A DNA stretch of 64,000 nucleotides from NCBI GenBank assembly GCA_010909165.1, contig VJWM01000227.1, positions 62,001 to 126,000 of the forward strand, given 5' to 3'. A program made the position numbers and the translations under genes. The stretch is from Anthoceros angustus. Lineage: Eukaryota; Streptophyta; Anthocerotopsida; Anthocerotales; Anthocerotaceae. The notes beneath the pieces were generated by a model. That model did no database searches. It was not told where the DNA came from and saw only the letters and a list, made by a program, of their open reading frames with translations. Each line of letters begins with the position of its first letter. Within the stretch, counting starts at the first letter, position 1. Shown in pieces: positions 23,827 to 34,740 of this stretch.

Positions 23827-24567
23827 TGAAAACAGAAGGCTATAAAAGCAGAAAGCGAAAATGACCCACAACCAACATCGTGGTATTCCTGTCAGGATGC
23901 TCCTTGTCGATCATAAAGTCACCTTCCATGTGGACGATTAGTGTGAACCGCGCGTGCGAGTCCCACGTTGCAACTTGCACAGCTATTTGCTCGCCTTGCA
24001 AGTGATGCAAAGCGTCTCTTCATTGAACGGTAAGTGGGAGCAGGTAGAAGGCCTGCGAGAGAGGGACAAGTCCAGTCCAGCCCAGTCCAGCCAAAGTCCT
24101 TCCTTCCCGTGATTCTGCCACCAGCAGTCGACCGGCCAAAAGGGTCCCGGATAGGACAGCTCTCAGAGATTCAGAATTGGAAGTAGAATGCAGTCTAATC
24201 TTTGCTTCCAGCCTCTTCCGCCGGTGCTACGCACATTAAAGCTCCGGGTATGTCAGCAGGACAGAGTAATGCACCGAATTGCAAGTACTCCAGTACGCCG
24301 CTGGCAAGAAGCAGGCTATTTATGAGCCACCATGAAGCAACAAACCACACGCCAGTACTTCAAGACAGTCAGACCAGCAAGGGGAGAGGAGTTGGAAGAA
24401 CACACCCACCTTCCTCCTCTCGCATCGTCCTTTAAACTCCTCCTCCTTGCTGGACGTTTTGGTCCTGTTCGAATTCGAAGCTCGCATTCTCATCAGATGC
24501 AGACATTCTTGGACATCCTACAACTTGTTTGAACCAAGTTACAGGCTAGGCTCTTGCAGGAGTGAGC
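23827..24567. other. Intergenic, upstream of the third GDSL gene
   Basis: No gene recognised. Presumed promoter of the GDSL gene starting at 24568. Confidence 0.4.
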
Positions 24568-26804
24568 ATGGGGGTGCGGCGGTTTTCCCTGCCCTGGGAA
24601 CGTCTGCTGGGGCTCACCACCTGGATGACCTTCTGCCTGCTGGTGAGGTCTCGACCTCCAGCGCAATTTATCTTTGGAGACTCTTTGGTGGATCAAGGAA
24701 ACAACAACTACCTGGCTGCATCCTTGGCCAAGGCCAACTTCAGGCCCAATGGCATTGACCGCCCAGACCACCAAGCCACAGGGCGTTTCTGCAACAATGC
24801 CATCATTCCTGACCTCATCGGTGAGTTTGGAATGGATGGAAAACTGGTGCTGTAGAGTGTGAGACTGGTCAGACAGTTGCTTGATTATTAGGAGAGTGGC
24901 TCTTGAATGCAGGTGAGGCTCTGGGGATACCGACTGTGCCTGCAGTGCTGGACCCTCGGGCCCGTGGCCAGAATCTGCTCAACGGTGTTAGCTTTGCGTC
25001 AGCTGGAGCTGGAATTTTGAATGACACAGGATCCATATTTGTAAGCTCTTTGTTGATGTCTACGTTCCAGATGCCTACTCAGTTTTTTCTGCCAGCAGGG
25101 CTACGCTGAATCAAAATCATGTGGGGCTTGTGAATGAAAGGAGAGGAGATAGTGAGCTAGCCTAGCTAACCTGTCGGAGGGCAGTTAGGTCCAAATTTCA
25201 GCACCTGTACGTCTTCATTCGCATAATTCAGCAGCCATGTCTCTCCCAAACGAGAGGGATGTGTCCATCCGGCACCCACTATTGATTATCGAAGACGACA
25301 AGTACAACATCTCCGTAGGAGACGCCGATGACACGAGGCCCGACGTTGAAGAAGCAGCACCCCCGATTACTGGCACCACTTGCTGCAAAGGTAAGGCACT
25401 AACTTAGAGCTGTGAGAGTTCTTTCAAAAGCCCTGGAGGCTGTTGCTCACATCGAAAGGTCTAAGCAGACGGTAGCAGAGCTGGTCGGGGCATTTCTGCT
25501 GCTGGTGTTCTCAGGGGTTCGGTGTTTGCAAACTATCTGAGTGGAGGAGGAATATCATTCTTGGGCATAGCTCTGGCTTCAGGTGCCACGGTCATGGCTG
25601 TGATTCTCTATAGGTCACATTTCAGGGGCTCATCTGAACCCTGCTGTGACCATTGCTTTGCTGCAGCTCGTCAATTCCCATTGCTTGAGGTAAGCACGTA
25701 GAACTATGCTGCTGGCTGCTCGGATCTCATCTGCAAGAATTTGCTCAGGTAACTGAACCTGGACAATGATATGCTGCAGGTTCCCTTCTACCTAGCAGGA
25801 CAGTTCACAGGGTGCATCCTTGCAGCCTTTGTCCTTAACATCATCTTTGGCCCTGCAAGTCTCATAGTGACCAAGCCCTATGGAAGCAACCTCCAGTCGC
25901 TGGTGGCAGAAGCTCTTGCAACCTTCTTCATGATGTTCGTGGCCTCGGCAGTGGCCACTGACGCCCGAGCTGTGCCACCCTATACCTGAAAGAACCCCAT
26001 GCGTTCTGCTTTATCGTTCTTGCAGTCATTGACGTGATCAATTCTCAAAGGAAGCGACAATACAGCCCTCCGAGATATCTGAACCTCCTCATCTCCACTT
26101 TCAGGGAGCAATTAGTGGTATCTCCCATTGAGCCCTGGCCCTGCCCCTCTCTTCACGAGCCTGTTCAGAACGATTTTTGTGAAAAACACAACCTTCCTGA
26201 CATGCTTCCTGGCTTGCTTGTGTTGATGAACAGCAAATCTACAACTATGGAGCACGCAAAATCGTGGTTGCAGGTATCGGGCCTCTGGGCTGCATCCCTT
26301 CACAACTCAACGCAGGCAGCAAGAACGGAGAGTGCGTGGACAGCGTCAACCAATATGCTCTCAGCTTCAACAGGGCTGTGAAGCCCATGCTGGCAGACTT
26401 GAATGCGCAGCTTCCAGGTGTGCACATAATCTTCTCAGAGAGCTACAACGTGGCCATGGACGTCCTCAACAATGCTGCGGCATATGGTAATTCCGACAAG
26501 TGCATGCAATCACTAAGGAGATGGGTGAATGTGGCTTAACTTGGAAACTCACTCTGAGAACCAACCTTGCTTGGCGCTTGCAGGCTTTACAGAGACGAAG
26601 ACAGCCTGCTGTGGAACAGGAAGGTTCAACGGCGTGATTGCATGCAGCCCTCTCGTGGGCTACTGTTCCGACAGAAGATCGCATTTCTGGTGGGATGCCT
26701 TCCACCCCTCTGACGAGGTCAACCGCATTGTGACTAACCGGATACTGAACGGACCACCTTCGGACATCCACCCGATGAACATCAAGCAGCTGATCGCTAT
26801 ATGA
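24568..26804 (+). pseudogene. GDSL esterase/lipase disrupted by a copied aquaporin segment
   Basis: Recognisable exons: 24568-24820 (signal peptide, then FIFGDSLVDQGNNN with the nucleophile Ser, and ATGRFCNN), 24913-25040 (GVSFASAGAGILNDTG), a leftover 3' piece of exon 3 at 26043-26117 (SPPRYLNLLISTFREQL), 26234-26486 (VAGIGPLGCIPSQL) and 26584-26804 (ACCGTGRFNG, FWWDAFHPSD with the catalytic Asp/His, stop). Intron phases match the intact gene at 1034-2639. The first part of exon 3, which should encode the GxND oxyanion-hole block, is absent. In its place lies 25125-26042, a copy of aquaporin exons 1-3. As it stands the gene cannot make a full enzyme. If the join is an assembly error, the real gene would be intact. 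Confidence 0.85.
25125..26042 (+). repeat. Copy of the 5' half of the NIP gene (source 22032-22965) inserted in the GDSL gene
   Basis: 918 bp matches 934 bp of 22032-22965, covering 5' flank and exons 1-3. By eye I find no base substitution. The only differences are seven deletions in the copy: five single bases in C, A, G, T and C runs, one ct dinucleotide, and nine bases in the Ala-Pro codons of exon 3. Several of these shift the aquaporin frame, so the copy is non-functional. Confidence 0.95.
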
Positions 26805-28059
26805 CTCCAGATCGATGGCCCTATTTCCATAAGGTTCCGCTCCTGCAAAACCAGGTCCTAGCATGCAGAACTGGTAGTAAAGGCCACATACATTGGGCTC
26901 ATGTATAGATAGATCTGTAGTTGCCTGACAGGACTGCATTGCAATGTTCCAACCAGTGTGCAAAGCAACAGAGAAGCAATAAGTGCCACAACAACATTCC
27001 GCATCAGAACTTTGAAGCTTGCAAAAAAAATCCCAAAAGACCTGAACCGACCGACCCCGACCGATATTAGAAACCTTCGGAAAAAATGTGGGCTCTGTGT
27101 GATCGAGTTCCCTTGGCCCGCACTGCAGTGTCGACAGTCGACAAAGTTCCCGATTCCTCTCTGCGCGAGCTAATATCAATGTGCACACGTACAACCAAGC
27201 CTGGCAGGAGAACCGATCACACAGATCCCAATTTTTTCCCGAACTCGTTGCGACAGGAAATGACCAGGTCCATCGTCCATGCATGCTTGCAAGTTCGAAA
27301 GGCCGGGAAGTTGGGAAGGCAAAGCGTCCGACGCCCAAGTTGACAAGTATCTAGAGTCCATGTTAAGAAATGGACGAAGGGAATCAGGGTGCGGCATGCA
27401 AACAGAATAAGGGCCAGCAAAACCACAAAACTGAGCCAGCGGCCGTTTGTACAGCGCTGCTCAAATCCCAGAATCTTTGATGGCAAACAGGCAGCCGCCG
27501 GATCAAATGTCTATGTAGATACAGACGTGAGCCTCCAGAGGCGGGAGTGGGCCACCCTCAAGCTGGTGGAAGAAAACGACATGCAAGCTGCACCAGACGC
27601 ATTTTGCAGGTTGTAGAATCCTCACAATTGCGCCACTACTGTCATCCTCAACAAGGATGCTTCCAGTCTGGCATCCAGATCTCCATGATTTCCTCAAGAA
27701 CGTATTAAACTGTTGATGAATCTGGTGCTTTTCATGAACAAACTCGGCTGGGGCCTCAAAGCCGAAGCCTGGGCTAGACGTGGCTGCGCGAACAAATGTA
27801 CCCACAAATTTTCACGAGAACAGAACGCGCACGAGTGGTGCTACAGACTTAAACAGGCGGGGACGAGATGCGATGCTTTGTTCTTTCGGCGTTGCGTTCA
27901 ATTGAGCTTCAGAATAGTGGTACAACGTTCTACTGTACAGAGATGGAACAACTTGGTTCTCTGTCACACTGTGCAGACAGAACGGGTTCAAATTGAAAGC
28001 AAATCAATTCGGAGTCCGATGCGCGCTGGCTGCTAAATTACGCTCCGGATCCTCACTTG
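26805..28059. other. Intergenic, no gene recognised
   Basis: 3' flanks of the broken GDSL gene (plus) and rbcS (minus). A 100-codon minus-strand frame at 27503-27805 has no recognisable motif. Nothing further is supported. Confidence 0.4.
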
Positions 28060-28806
28060 TTAAGCCTGGAAGGCGGTGGGCTTCTGCACCAGGAAAGCCA
28101 CGACCTGCACCTGCCTGACGTTGTCGAAGCCGATGACCCGGATGAAGGACTCGGGGTAGGCCTTCCTGGCCTCCTGCACCTCGCGCAGCACCTGGGCCGG
28201 GTCGTTGGCGCCGAAGAGGGGCAGCTTCCACAGGGTGTAGTAGCGCCCGTCGTAGTAGCCAGGGCCGGCGTAGTGGGTCTTGGTCACGGAAGACACCTGC
28301 CAGGCGCACCACATTGCAACATTGCGAGCAACATTGTGAGACCGGCAGCGCGCAAAACATCACGCATGTACAGCACATTCCAGACAGCTGGTGGGCTTAC
28401 CGTGTCGAACTCGATGGCGGGGATGAGGTTCTTCTTGATGAGGAAGTCCACCTGCTTGTAGATCTGGTCGTCGGTGAGGGGCGGCAGGTACGACAGCGTC
28501 TCGAACTTGAGGTTGGTGTTGGGGTTCACCACCTGCGGCCACAGGAGCAGGGGCAGGAGCATCAGCATCAGCATTGGGCGCAACGCACGGCCGGCAGCGG
28601 GCTTGCGGGTGTCGGCGTACAAGGAAGGCGTTAGTGCGGCTGCCATTGGAGACGGTCTTGGCGGAGAGCGAGGAGCTGCCGATTCCGGCTCCCAGGGGCA
28701 GGGGAGCCAGGCGCAGGCCGGTGGCGGAAGACGCAGCCACGGCGCTGGGCCTGGAGACGCAGGACGCCGCGGCCAGAGTGGAGGACGCGGTGGCGAGGGC
28801 GGCCAT
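28060..28806 (-). CDS. rbcS: Ribulose bisphosphate carboxylase small subunit (nuclear rbcS), divergent form
   Basis: Three exons (28806-28621, 28532-28401, 28296-28060) join to 184 aa: a 60-residue Ala/Ser-rich chloroplast transit peptide ending [13 protein letters not shown], then the mature subunit ([48 protein letters not shown]). It assembles with the plastid large subunit in the stroma for CO2 fixation. The first intron falls where land-plant rbcS genes have intron 1, two codons into the mature protein. Several normally fixed positions differ: the usual GW-I/V-PC-L-EF stretch reads [20 protein letters not shown] reads [12 protein letters not shown], and the N-terminal VWPP reads VVNP. 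It is therefore a divergent isoform, or its sequence needs checking. A TATA box lies about 90 bp upstream of the start. Confidence 0.92.
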
Positions 28807-28891
28807 GGCTGCTCTCTTGCTCAACACAAGTCCGCTGTAGCGTCACTGTGGGTTCCTGCCGCTCGGATGCTTAGACACTCAGATACGGCAG

Positions 28892-28899
28892 CTCTTATA
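28892..28899 (-). promoter_or_regulatory. Probable TATA box of rbcS
   Basis: TATAAGAG on the minus strand, 86-93 bp upstream of the rbcS ATG, a normal spacing for a TATA box plus short 5' UTR. A GATAAG (I-box-like) element lies further upstream near 29093-29098, as in many light-regulated rbcS promoters. Confidence 0.55.
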
Positions 28900-29250
28900 T
28901 GTAGGTTGCGTTGCGGTCCAGATGCAGCGCACCGGGGACCAGGTGCGTTGTATGCTGTCCTTTCCTTTGTTGAATTGTTACATGTACCACTCCTACAACT
29001 GCCCTTCCCTTCATATGCCGTTGCTCCGGCACCACTTCCTCTCAAATCTATAAGGTATGATAGCCAACACGTTTGTTACTCATCTCTCAAGTCTTATCCT
29101 TGCTTGGCTTAATCTGCTCAGGTGCGGCGTTACTTCTTTCCATATTATTAAATATATTCAATTAGTCTAAGTAATTTAAATATTAAAAATATTCTTAAGA
29201 TTATTTTTTTAAGCTCTTCTTTGCTTTTAACCTTTTGCGTATGTGCCTAG

Positions 29251-29430
29251 CAATAAAAAATTACAAGTGAATGAGCCACGCAACAAAGAATTACAACTGA
29301 ATGAGCCACGCAACAAAGAATTACAACTGAATGAGCCATACATCAAAGAATTACAACTGAATGAGCCACGCATCAAAGAATTACAATTGAATGAACCACG
29401 CAACAAAGAATTACAACTGAATGAACCAAG
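29251..29430. repeat. 30-bp tandem repeat, six copies
   Basis: The unit caacaaagaattacaactga plus atgagccacg recurs every 30 bp (e.g. 29281, 29311, 29341, 29371, 29401). The period is a multiple of three, so both strands stay open, reading LQLNEPRNKE repeats on plus and CNSLLRGSFS repeats on minus. I do not consider these genes. Confidence 0.9.
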
Positions 29431-29435
29431 CAGCC

Positions 29436-29955
29436 TCACACACTCGGCTGACCTAATTAACAACCCTAGTATCCGTAGGGGAACAAGGGAGGGTGACAAT
29501 AACATGAGCCCAACATATCCCACCTTTCATTACCCTAAACATGTGAATGAAGTACCATGGCTTTTCCAAGCATTGTTCTAACCAAGTTTTTTATATTGTT
29601 GATCAATTGGTGATTTGAAGACTTTTATCCTTAGCTATATCGTTGACCAATCAATCATAAAGAGAATTTTGATATTGTTTAAACCCTTCACCAATAAAAA
29701 ATATTAAGATCTTATTATATTTTTCACCAATCGGTATTAGTTAGGTATAAAATAATTTTCTTCAACTTCCTCATAGCTATCCCAAATTCACAATCTCCTT
29801 CTCTCTACCCTTTTCCTTGGTATCTCTTCATTGTACAAATGGAGATGAGATGAGGCCACCCACAAGGGATGTGTTGACATAGGATATCTGTATGTCGACA
29901 AGGTATTTATAATATATTGTACAAAACACTAGCTTATTTTGAGGAAATAGATAAT
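29436..29955. other. AT-rich stretch, no gene recognised
   Basis: Low-GC sequence with repeated accaat motifs between the 30-bp array and the PPR relic. Nothing is supported. Confidence 0.4.
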
Positions 29956-29959
29956 TACT

Positions 29960-30560
29960 AACAGCTTAAAAGCATGGCATCCGATCTATTGTATGATTTC
30001 TTAGGATGAGAAGATGCCATTGTCATATGAGAGCTAAAGTGATACCGTGGGATTGATGTCTTTGCCAGATCTTTACAAAAAGTCCGCATGATATGAGGAT
30101 ATAGAGAGAGCACTATGGTGTTCTCAAAGCATTTATAGCATGAGCCCGTATATGTGCTTATGGCCATGCCTACGCATTTGCAGGTAGGTGGACCGATGTA
30201 GATGATTGACACACATAGTGCAAAAGGGTAGGAGGACCTAACATGAGCGGCCAGCATGGAGAAAAAAAGGGATGTGCATAGATTTGTGGTAGGAGAGAGA
30301 AGGAAGGTTATTGCGCTGAAGGTAGGGAGCACGAATGCACATCTGAGAAGCAGGAAGGAGGGCACGTACCTCACACAAAGTTGGTGTTGAAGCCACTTTG
30401 TGACAAGGGAAAAAAGAAAGTGCGCTTTGTGGAAAAAATGTCTTTGTGGGCATGTTGAGAGAAGCTACGTGTGGTACCCCGAGTTGGACACCGCTGGTGG
30501 TAACGATGGCACAGACCGCATCATTTTCTGTCCAGAACCCGGAAACCGTAAATTGTTTCT
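29960..30560 (+). pseudogene. Decayed 3' fragment of a PPR-DYW gene
   Basis: Reads as a heavily mutated copy of 32640-33140. Shared stretches such as gtaggtggaccgatgtagat and gcgctgaaggtagggagcac occur in the same order. Every frame is interrupted by stops and indels. It covers the E/E+ and early DYW part and breaks off near 30530. It is older than the other two copies because substitutions are frequent. Confidence 0.75.
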
Positions 30561-30845
30561 TTCTTCTGAAGCAAAGAAACTGTAGGAAAAACCGTCTTCT
30601 CTGGACAAAGTGGACGATGTAGGCTTCGTCTCCCGAAGGACCCAGTGAACATAGACGCATGCCCATGATACGTCTATGTTCACATCCCGCTCCCCGTTTG
30701 CACTTGCAGTTGCTCCAGGCTAAGGCGATGCGTCGGCGGGGACTACTGCGGTCCAACAATTTGGGTGTGTGTACAGGGCTTCTACGGGGAGCTCCCGCTC
30801 ACCTCATCTCAGGGAGTCAACCTCCGGCAAACAACCAAGCCGCGA

Positions 30846-31465
30846 GCATCTTCACTTTCGAGAAAATGTGTGGGTGGGGACGGGTTATCCAGCGATGGTC
30901 GTCGCCAGGAGCAGGAGCAGGCGCACTTGTGGCCACAATTTTCTCAGGATCCTAACATGTGGTGGGACAATAGACGAGATATGTTCAAGCCAGCTCGGGT
31001 TGATGAGCAGCTCGTTCCCTTGGATATGCACATGGGTCATGGTGCGTCTCCTTCCAAGTCGAGCTCCCCAGATAATCCTGAACCTGGGAGCCGTGCAGAA
31101 TTGGAAATGGGCTCGAGGTGCAGCGGTGTAAGGAGCCCAGCGCTCTTACTTCTGAGAAAATGTGTGGGTGAGGACGGGTTTTTCAACCTTGGTCGTCGCC
31201 AGGAGGAGGAGGAGGAGCAGGAGCACTTGTGGCAACAATTTTTTCAAGCCCTACCATGTGGTGGGACAACAGACGAGATAACAAGAGCGCCCATTCGCCT
31301 GACTTCCGGCGTAAGGGGTCTGGCGAGGTGCTGTGGTTAAACAACATGTTTAAGCAGACTTGGGTTGATGATCAGCTCGCTTCCTTGGATATGCTGATGG
31401 GTCATGGTGCCTCTCCTTTTGAGTCCAACTCTTGGTATAAGCCTGAACCTGGCAGGCGTGCATCG
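30846..31465 (+). repeat. Diverged direct duplication of the PPR gene's N-terminal region
   Basis: 30846-31120 and 31140-31465 share the same order of segments: gaaaatgtgtgggtg..., a gag/cag-rich stretch, catgtggtgggacaa, gttgatgagcagctcg, and ttggatatgc..gggtcatggtg. Spacing varies because the second copy has extra bases after acagacgagata. Both would encode a low-complexity N-terminus with Gln/Glu runs. Confidence 0.75.
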
Positions 31466-31468
31466 GAA

Positions 31469-33265
31469 ATGGGCGTCGTTACGGCTGCAACGGTGAGCAC
31501 GTTATGTCAGCAAGGGAAGCTTTGTGAGGTCGTTGGAGCCCTGGATTCTGTGGTGCTGACAGACACTGCTATATCTCAGTCTCTGTTTTACAATGTGCTG
31601 AAACTGTGTACTTCTAAGAAGGATCGGGTTGTGGGGCCGACGAGTTCGTGACCTTACAGTGAAATATCGGGTCCGAGTCAGATGCATACTTGGGGAACCA
31701 TATCTTGCGCATGTATGCACGTGGTGTTAGTCTACAGGAGGCCATGGATGTGTTCACCAGGGTGGGCAAACCAGATGTCTTCATGTGGGGTTCCATAATC
31801 TCTGCATATGCTAAGCATGGGAAACCTAGCGAGGCCATACAACTGTACCATGAGATGCGTTGGTCAGGAGTGAAGGCAGATGCTCACGTCTTTGTAGCTG
31901 CCCTTCAAGCTTGCGCATTTGCGGCTGACTTGAAGTCTACCAGAAAAGTGCACTGCGATGTATTGGACAGTGGCATTTCTATTAACTTGTTTGTTGGCAC
32001 CAGCCTGGTGGACGTGTACGCAAAATGTGGTGAACTGAAAGATGCCCGCCAGGTTTTTGACAGCATGGCCACAAAGAATGTTGTGACATGGACGGCATTG
32101 ATTGCTGGGTATGCCGAGCAAGGGCTCGGACATGAGGCGCTTGTTCTATGTGGACAAATGGAGCAGGAGGGGCTGATTTTGGCTAACCATGTTACTTTTG
32201 CTTGCCTTCTGAACGCCTGTGCTAGGACTGGTACCTTACAGAAAGGCAGGCAGCTGCACTCACAGATTGTGGAACAAGGATTGCTGGATAACGTAGTGTT
32301 GGGCTTCTGCCTGGTGGACATGCATGCAAAGTGTGGTGAACTGAGAGACGCACGCCAGGTTTTTGACAGCATGGCAACAAAGAATGTGGTGACATGGAAT
32401 GCCCTGATATCTGCGTATGGTACTTGTGATGAAGGTCACAAGGCACTAGCTTGTTTTGAGGAGATGTTGGCTGAATGATACAACTTTTACTTGCCTTTTG
32501 GTAGCATACAGTCATGAGGGACTGGTCCACGAGGGTCGCAAGCACTTTGATTCGATGGCTGAACAGCATGGCTTCAAACCTACTATTGAGCATCACAATT
32601 GTATGGTTGATCTTCTTGGGCGTGCAGGCCATTTAGATGAGGCAGAGAAGATGCTTTTGTCATGTGAGGGCCAAATTGATGTTGTGGGCTTGACGTCTTT
32701 GTTGAATGCCTGCAAAAGTCACGGGGATATAGAGGGCAACGTGGTGTTTTGAAAGCATTGTTAGGCTGGCCCCCCAGGAGGCGTATGTGCTCATGGCCAA
32801 TGCCTATGCAGATGCAGGTAGGTGGACCGATGTAGATAGGATTGAAACACGTAGGAGGGTAGCAGGAGCTAATAAAAAACCTGCAGTGGCGAGCATTGAG
32901 GTGAATAAGCAGGTACATAGATTTTGGTGGGAGAGGAAGAGGATATTGCGCTCAAGGTAGAGAGCACAAATGCACGTCTGAAGCAGGAAGGAGGCCACGT
33001 TTCTCACAGAGTTGGTGTTGAAGCTGAGAAGGAAAAGGAAGATGCGCTTTGTGGGCATGCTGAGAAGCTAGCTCTGGCGTTTGGTCTGTTGAACACTCCG
33101 AGTGGGACACCTCTGGTGGTAACGAAGAATCTACGCATGTGCAGTGACTGCCACAGTTCCACAGGGATCATGTCAAGGCTTGAACAGAGGTACATTGTTG
33201 TAAGGGATGGGTACCGGGTGCATCGATTCGCAGTTGGTTGTTGCAGTTGTGAGGGTCGACCGTGA
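31469..33265 (+). pseudogene. PPR-DYW RNA-editing factor of the DYW:KP ('GRP') type, copy A, frame-broken
   Basis: Organelle RNA-editing protein of the PLS-class pentatricopeptide family. The longest intact piece (31690-32478) holds about eight PPR motifs, including two nearly identical units around LVDVYAKCGELKDARQVFDS and LVDMHAKCGELRDARQVFDS. E/E+ motifs follow (VDLLGRAGHLDEAEKML), then the PG-box position reads KKPAVASIEVN instead of the usual PG..W. A deaminase-like DYW domain comes next: HAEKLALAFGLL (HxE), CSDCH (CxxCH), CSC, ending EGRP. KP at the PG box plus terminal GRP define the variant linked to U-to-C editing in hornworts, ferns and some lycophytes. Frameshifts near 31633, 31680, 32475, 32745 and 32930 break the frame. 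Each needs only one or a few bases, so sequencing error is possible. Confidence 0.85.
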
Positions 33266-33599
33266 GAATAATGAAGGACTACCCAATGCTCAAGTGTGTA
33301 GGTACGCCAGAGAAAGTTGCTCTCTCTTTTTGGGGTAAATGTGCGTGCTTAACCCCATCCCTGGCTAAACGGACACGTGAACGTGGATTGCTAACTCTGC
33401 CCCTATCGAACAGGGAGAATCAAAATGGAATGAATCTCTCTCGGTCGAGTGAAATCAAGATAGTTTAGACCGGTTTTCTTGAGGCTCGTTGCGTGGCATT
33501 ATGGGCTTGAAAAGATTTTTATGGCATTAGGGGCTTGAAAAGATTAGTTGGACAAAGTTGAAGGAATATTTCACGTTGAAGGAAGTGCAGGTTGTCTTG

Positions 33600-34413
33600 A
33601 GGAGATGTTGGCTGAATGATACAACTTTTACTTGCCTTTTGGTAGCATACAGTCATGAGGGACTGGTCCACGAGGGTCGCAAGCACTTTGATTCGATGGC
33701 TGAACAGCATGGCTTCAAACCTACTATTGAGCATCACAATTGTATGGTTGATCTTCTTGGGCGTGCAGGCCATTTAGATGAGGCAGAGAAGATGCTTTTG
33801 TCATGTGAGGGCCAAATTGATGTTGTGGGCTTGACGTCTTTGTTAAATGCCTACAAAAGTCACGGGGATATGGAGAGGGCAACGTGGTGTTTTGAAAGAA
33901 TTGTTAGGCTGGCCCCCCAGGAGGCGTATGTGCTCATGGCCCATGCCTATGCAGATGCAGGTAGGTGGACCGATGTAGATAGGATTGAAACACGTAGGAG
34001 GGTAGCAGGAGCTAATAAAAAACCTGCAGTGGCGAGCATTGAGGTGAATAAGCAGGTACATAGATTTTTGGTGGGAGAGAGGAAAGAGGATATTGCGCTC
34101 AAGGCAGAGAGCACAAATGCACGGCTGAAGCAGGAAGGTGGCCACGTTTCTCACAGAGTTGGTGTTGAAGCTAGAGAAGGAAAAAGAAGATGCGCTTTGC
34201 TGGCATGCTGAGAAGCTTGCTCTGGCGTTTGGTCTGTTGAACACTCCGAGTGGGACACCTCTGGTGTTAACGAAGAATCGACGCATGTGCAGTGACTGCC
34301 ACAGTTCCACAGGGATCATGTCAAGGCTTGAACAGAGGTACATTGTTGTAAGGGATGGGTACCGGGTGCATCGATTCGCAGTTGGTTGTTGCAGTTGTGA
34401 GGGTCGACCGTGA
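33600..34413 (+). pseudogene. PPR-DYW:KP C-terminal part, copy B (tandem duplicate)
   Basis: A second copy of the last part of the editing factor, 1141-1150 bp downstream of copy A (32460 matches 33601). It lacks the upstream PPR motifs. It is better preserved: one open frame runs through VDLLGRAGHLDEAEKML, NKKPAVASIEVNKQVHRF and VGERKED, with a single frame change near 34160 before the DYW domain that ends CCSCEGRP at 34413. A few substitutions separate it from copy A, so this duplication looks genuine and not merely a consensus error. No start or targeting region belongs to it. Confidence 0.85.
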
Positions 34414-34740
34414 GAATAATGAAGGACTACCCAATGCTCAAGTGTGTAGGTACGCCAGAGAAAGTTGCTCTCTCTTTTTGGGGTAAATGTGCGTGCTTAA
34501 CCCCATCCCTGGCTAAACGGACACGTGAACGTGGATTGCTAACTCTGCCCCTATCGAACAGGGAGAATCAAAATGGAATGAATCTCTCTCGGTCGAGTGA
34601 AATCAAGATAGTTTAGACCGGTTTTCTTGAGGCTCAGTGTACGTGGCATTATGGGCTTGAAAAGATTTTTATGGCATTAGGGGCTTGAAAGATTAGTTGG
34701 ACAAAGTTGAAGGAATATTTCACGTTGAAGGGAAGTGCAG

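Noticed and set aside
28474-29112. 212-codon plus-strand frame opposite rbcS
   Set aside because: It lies antisense to rbcS exons 1 and 2 and its promoter, and is explained by their GC-rich codons.
29251-29430. Regular 30-bp direct repeats resembling a CRISPR array
   Set aside because: Units are contiguous with no unique spacers, and the genome is a plant nuclear genome.
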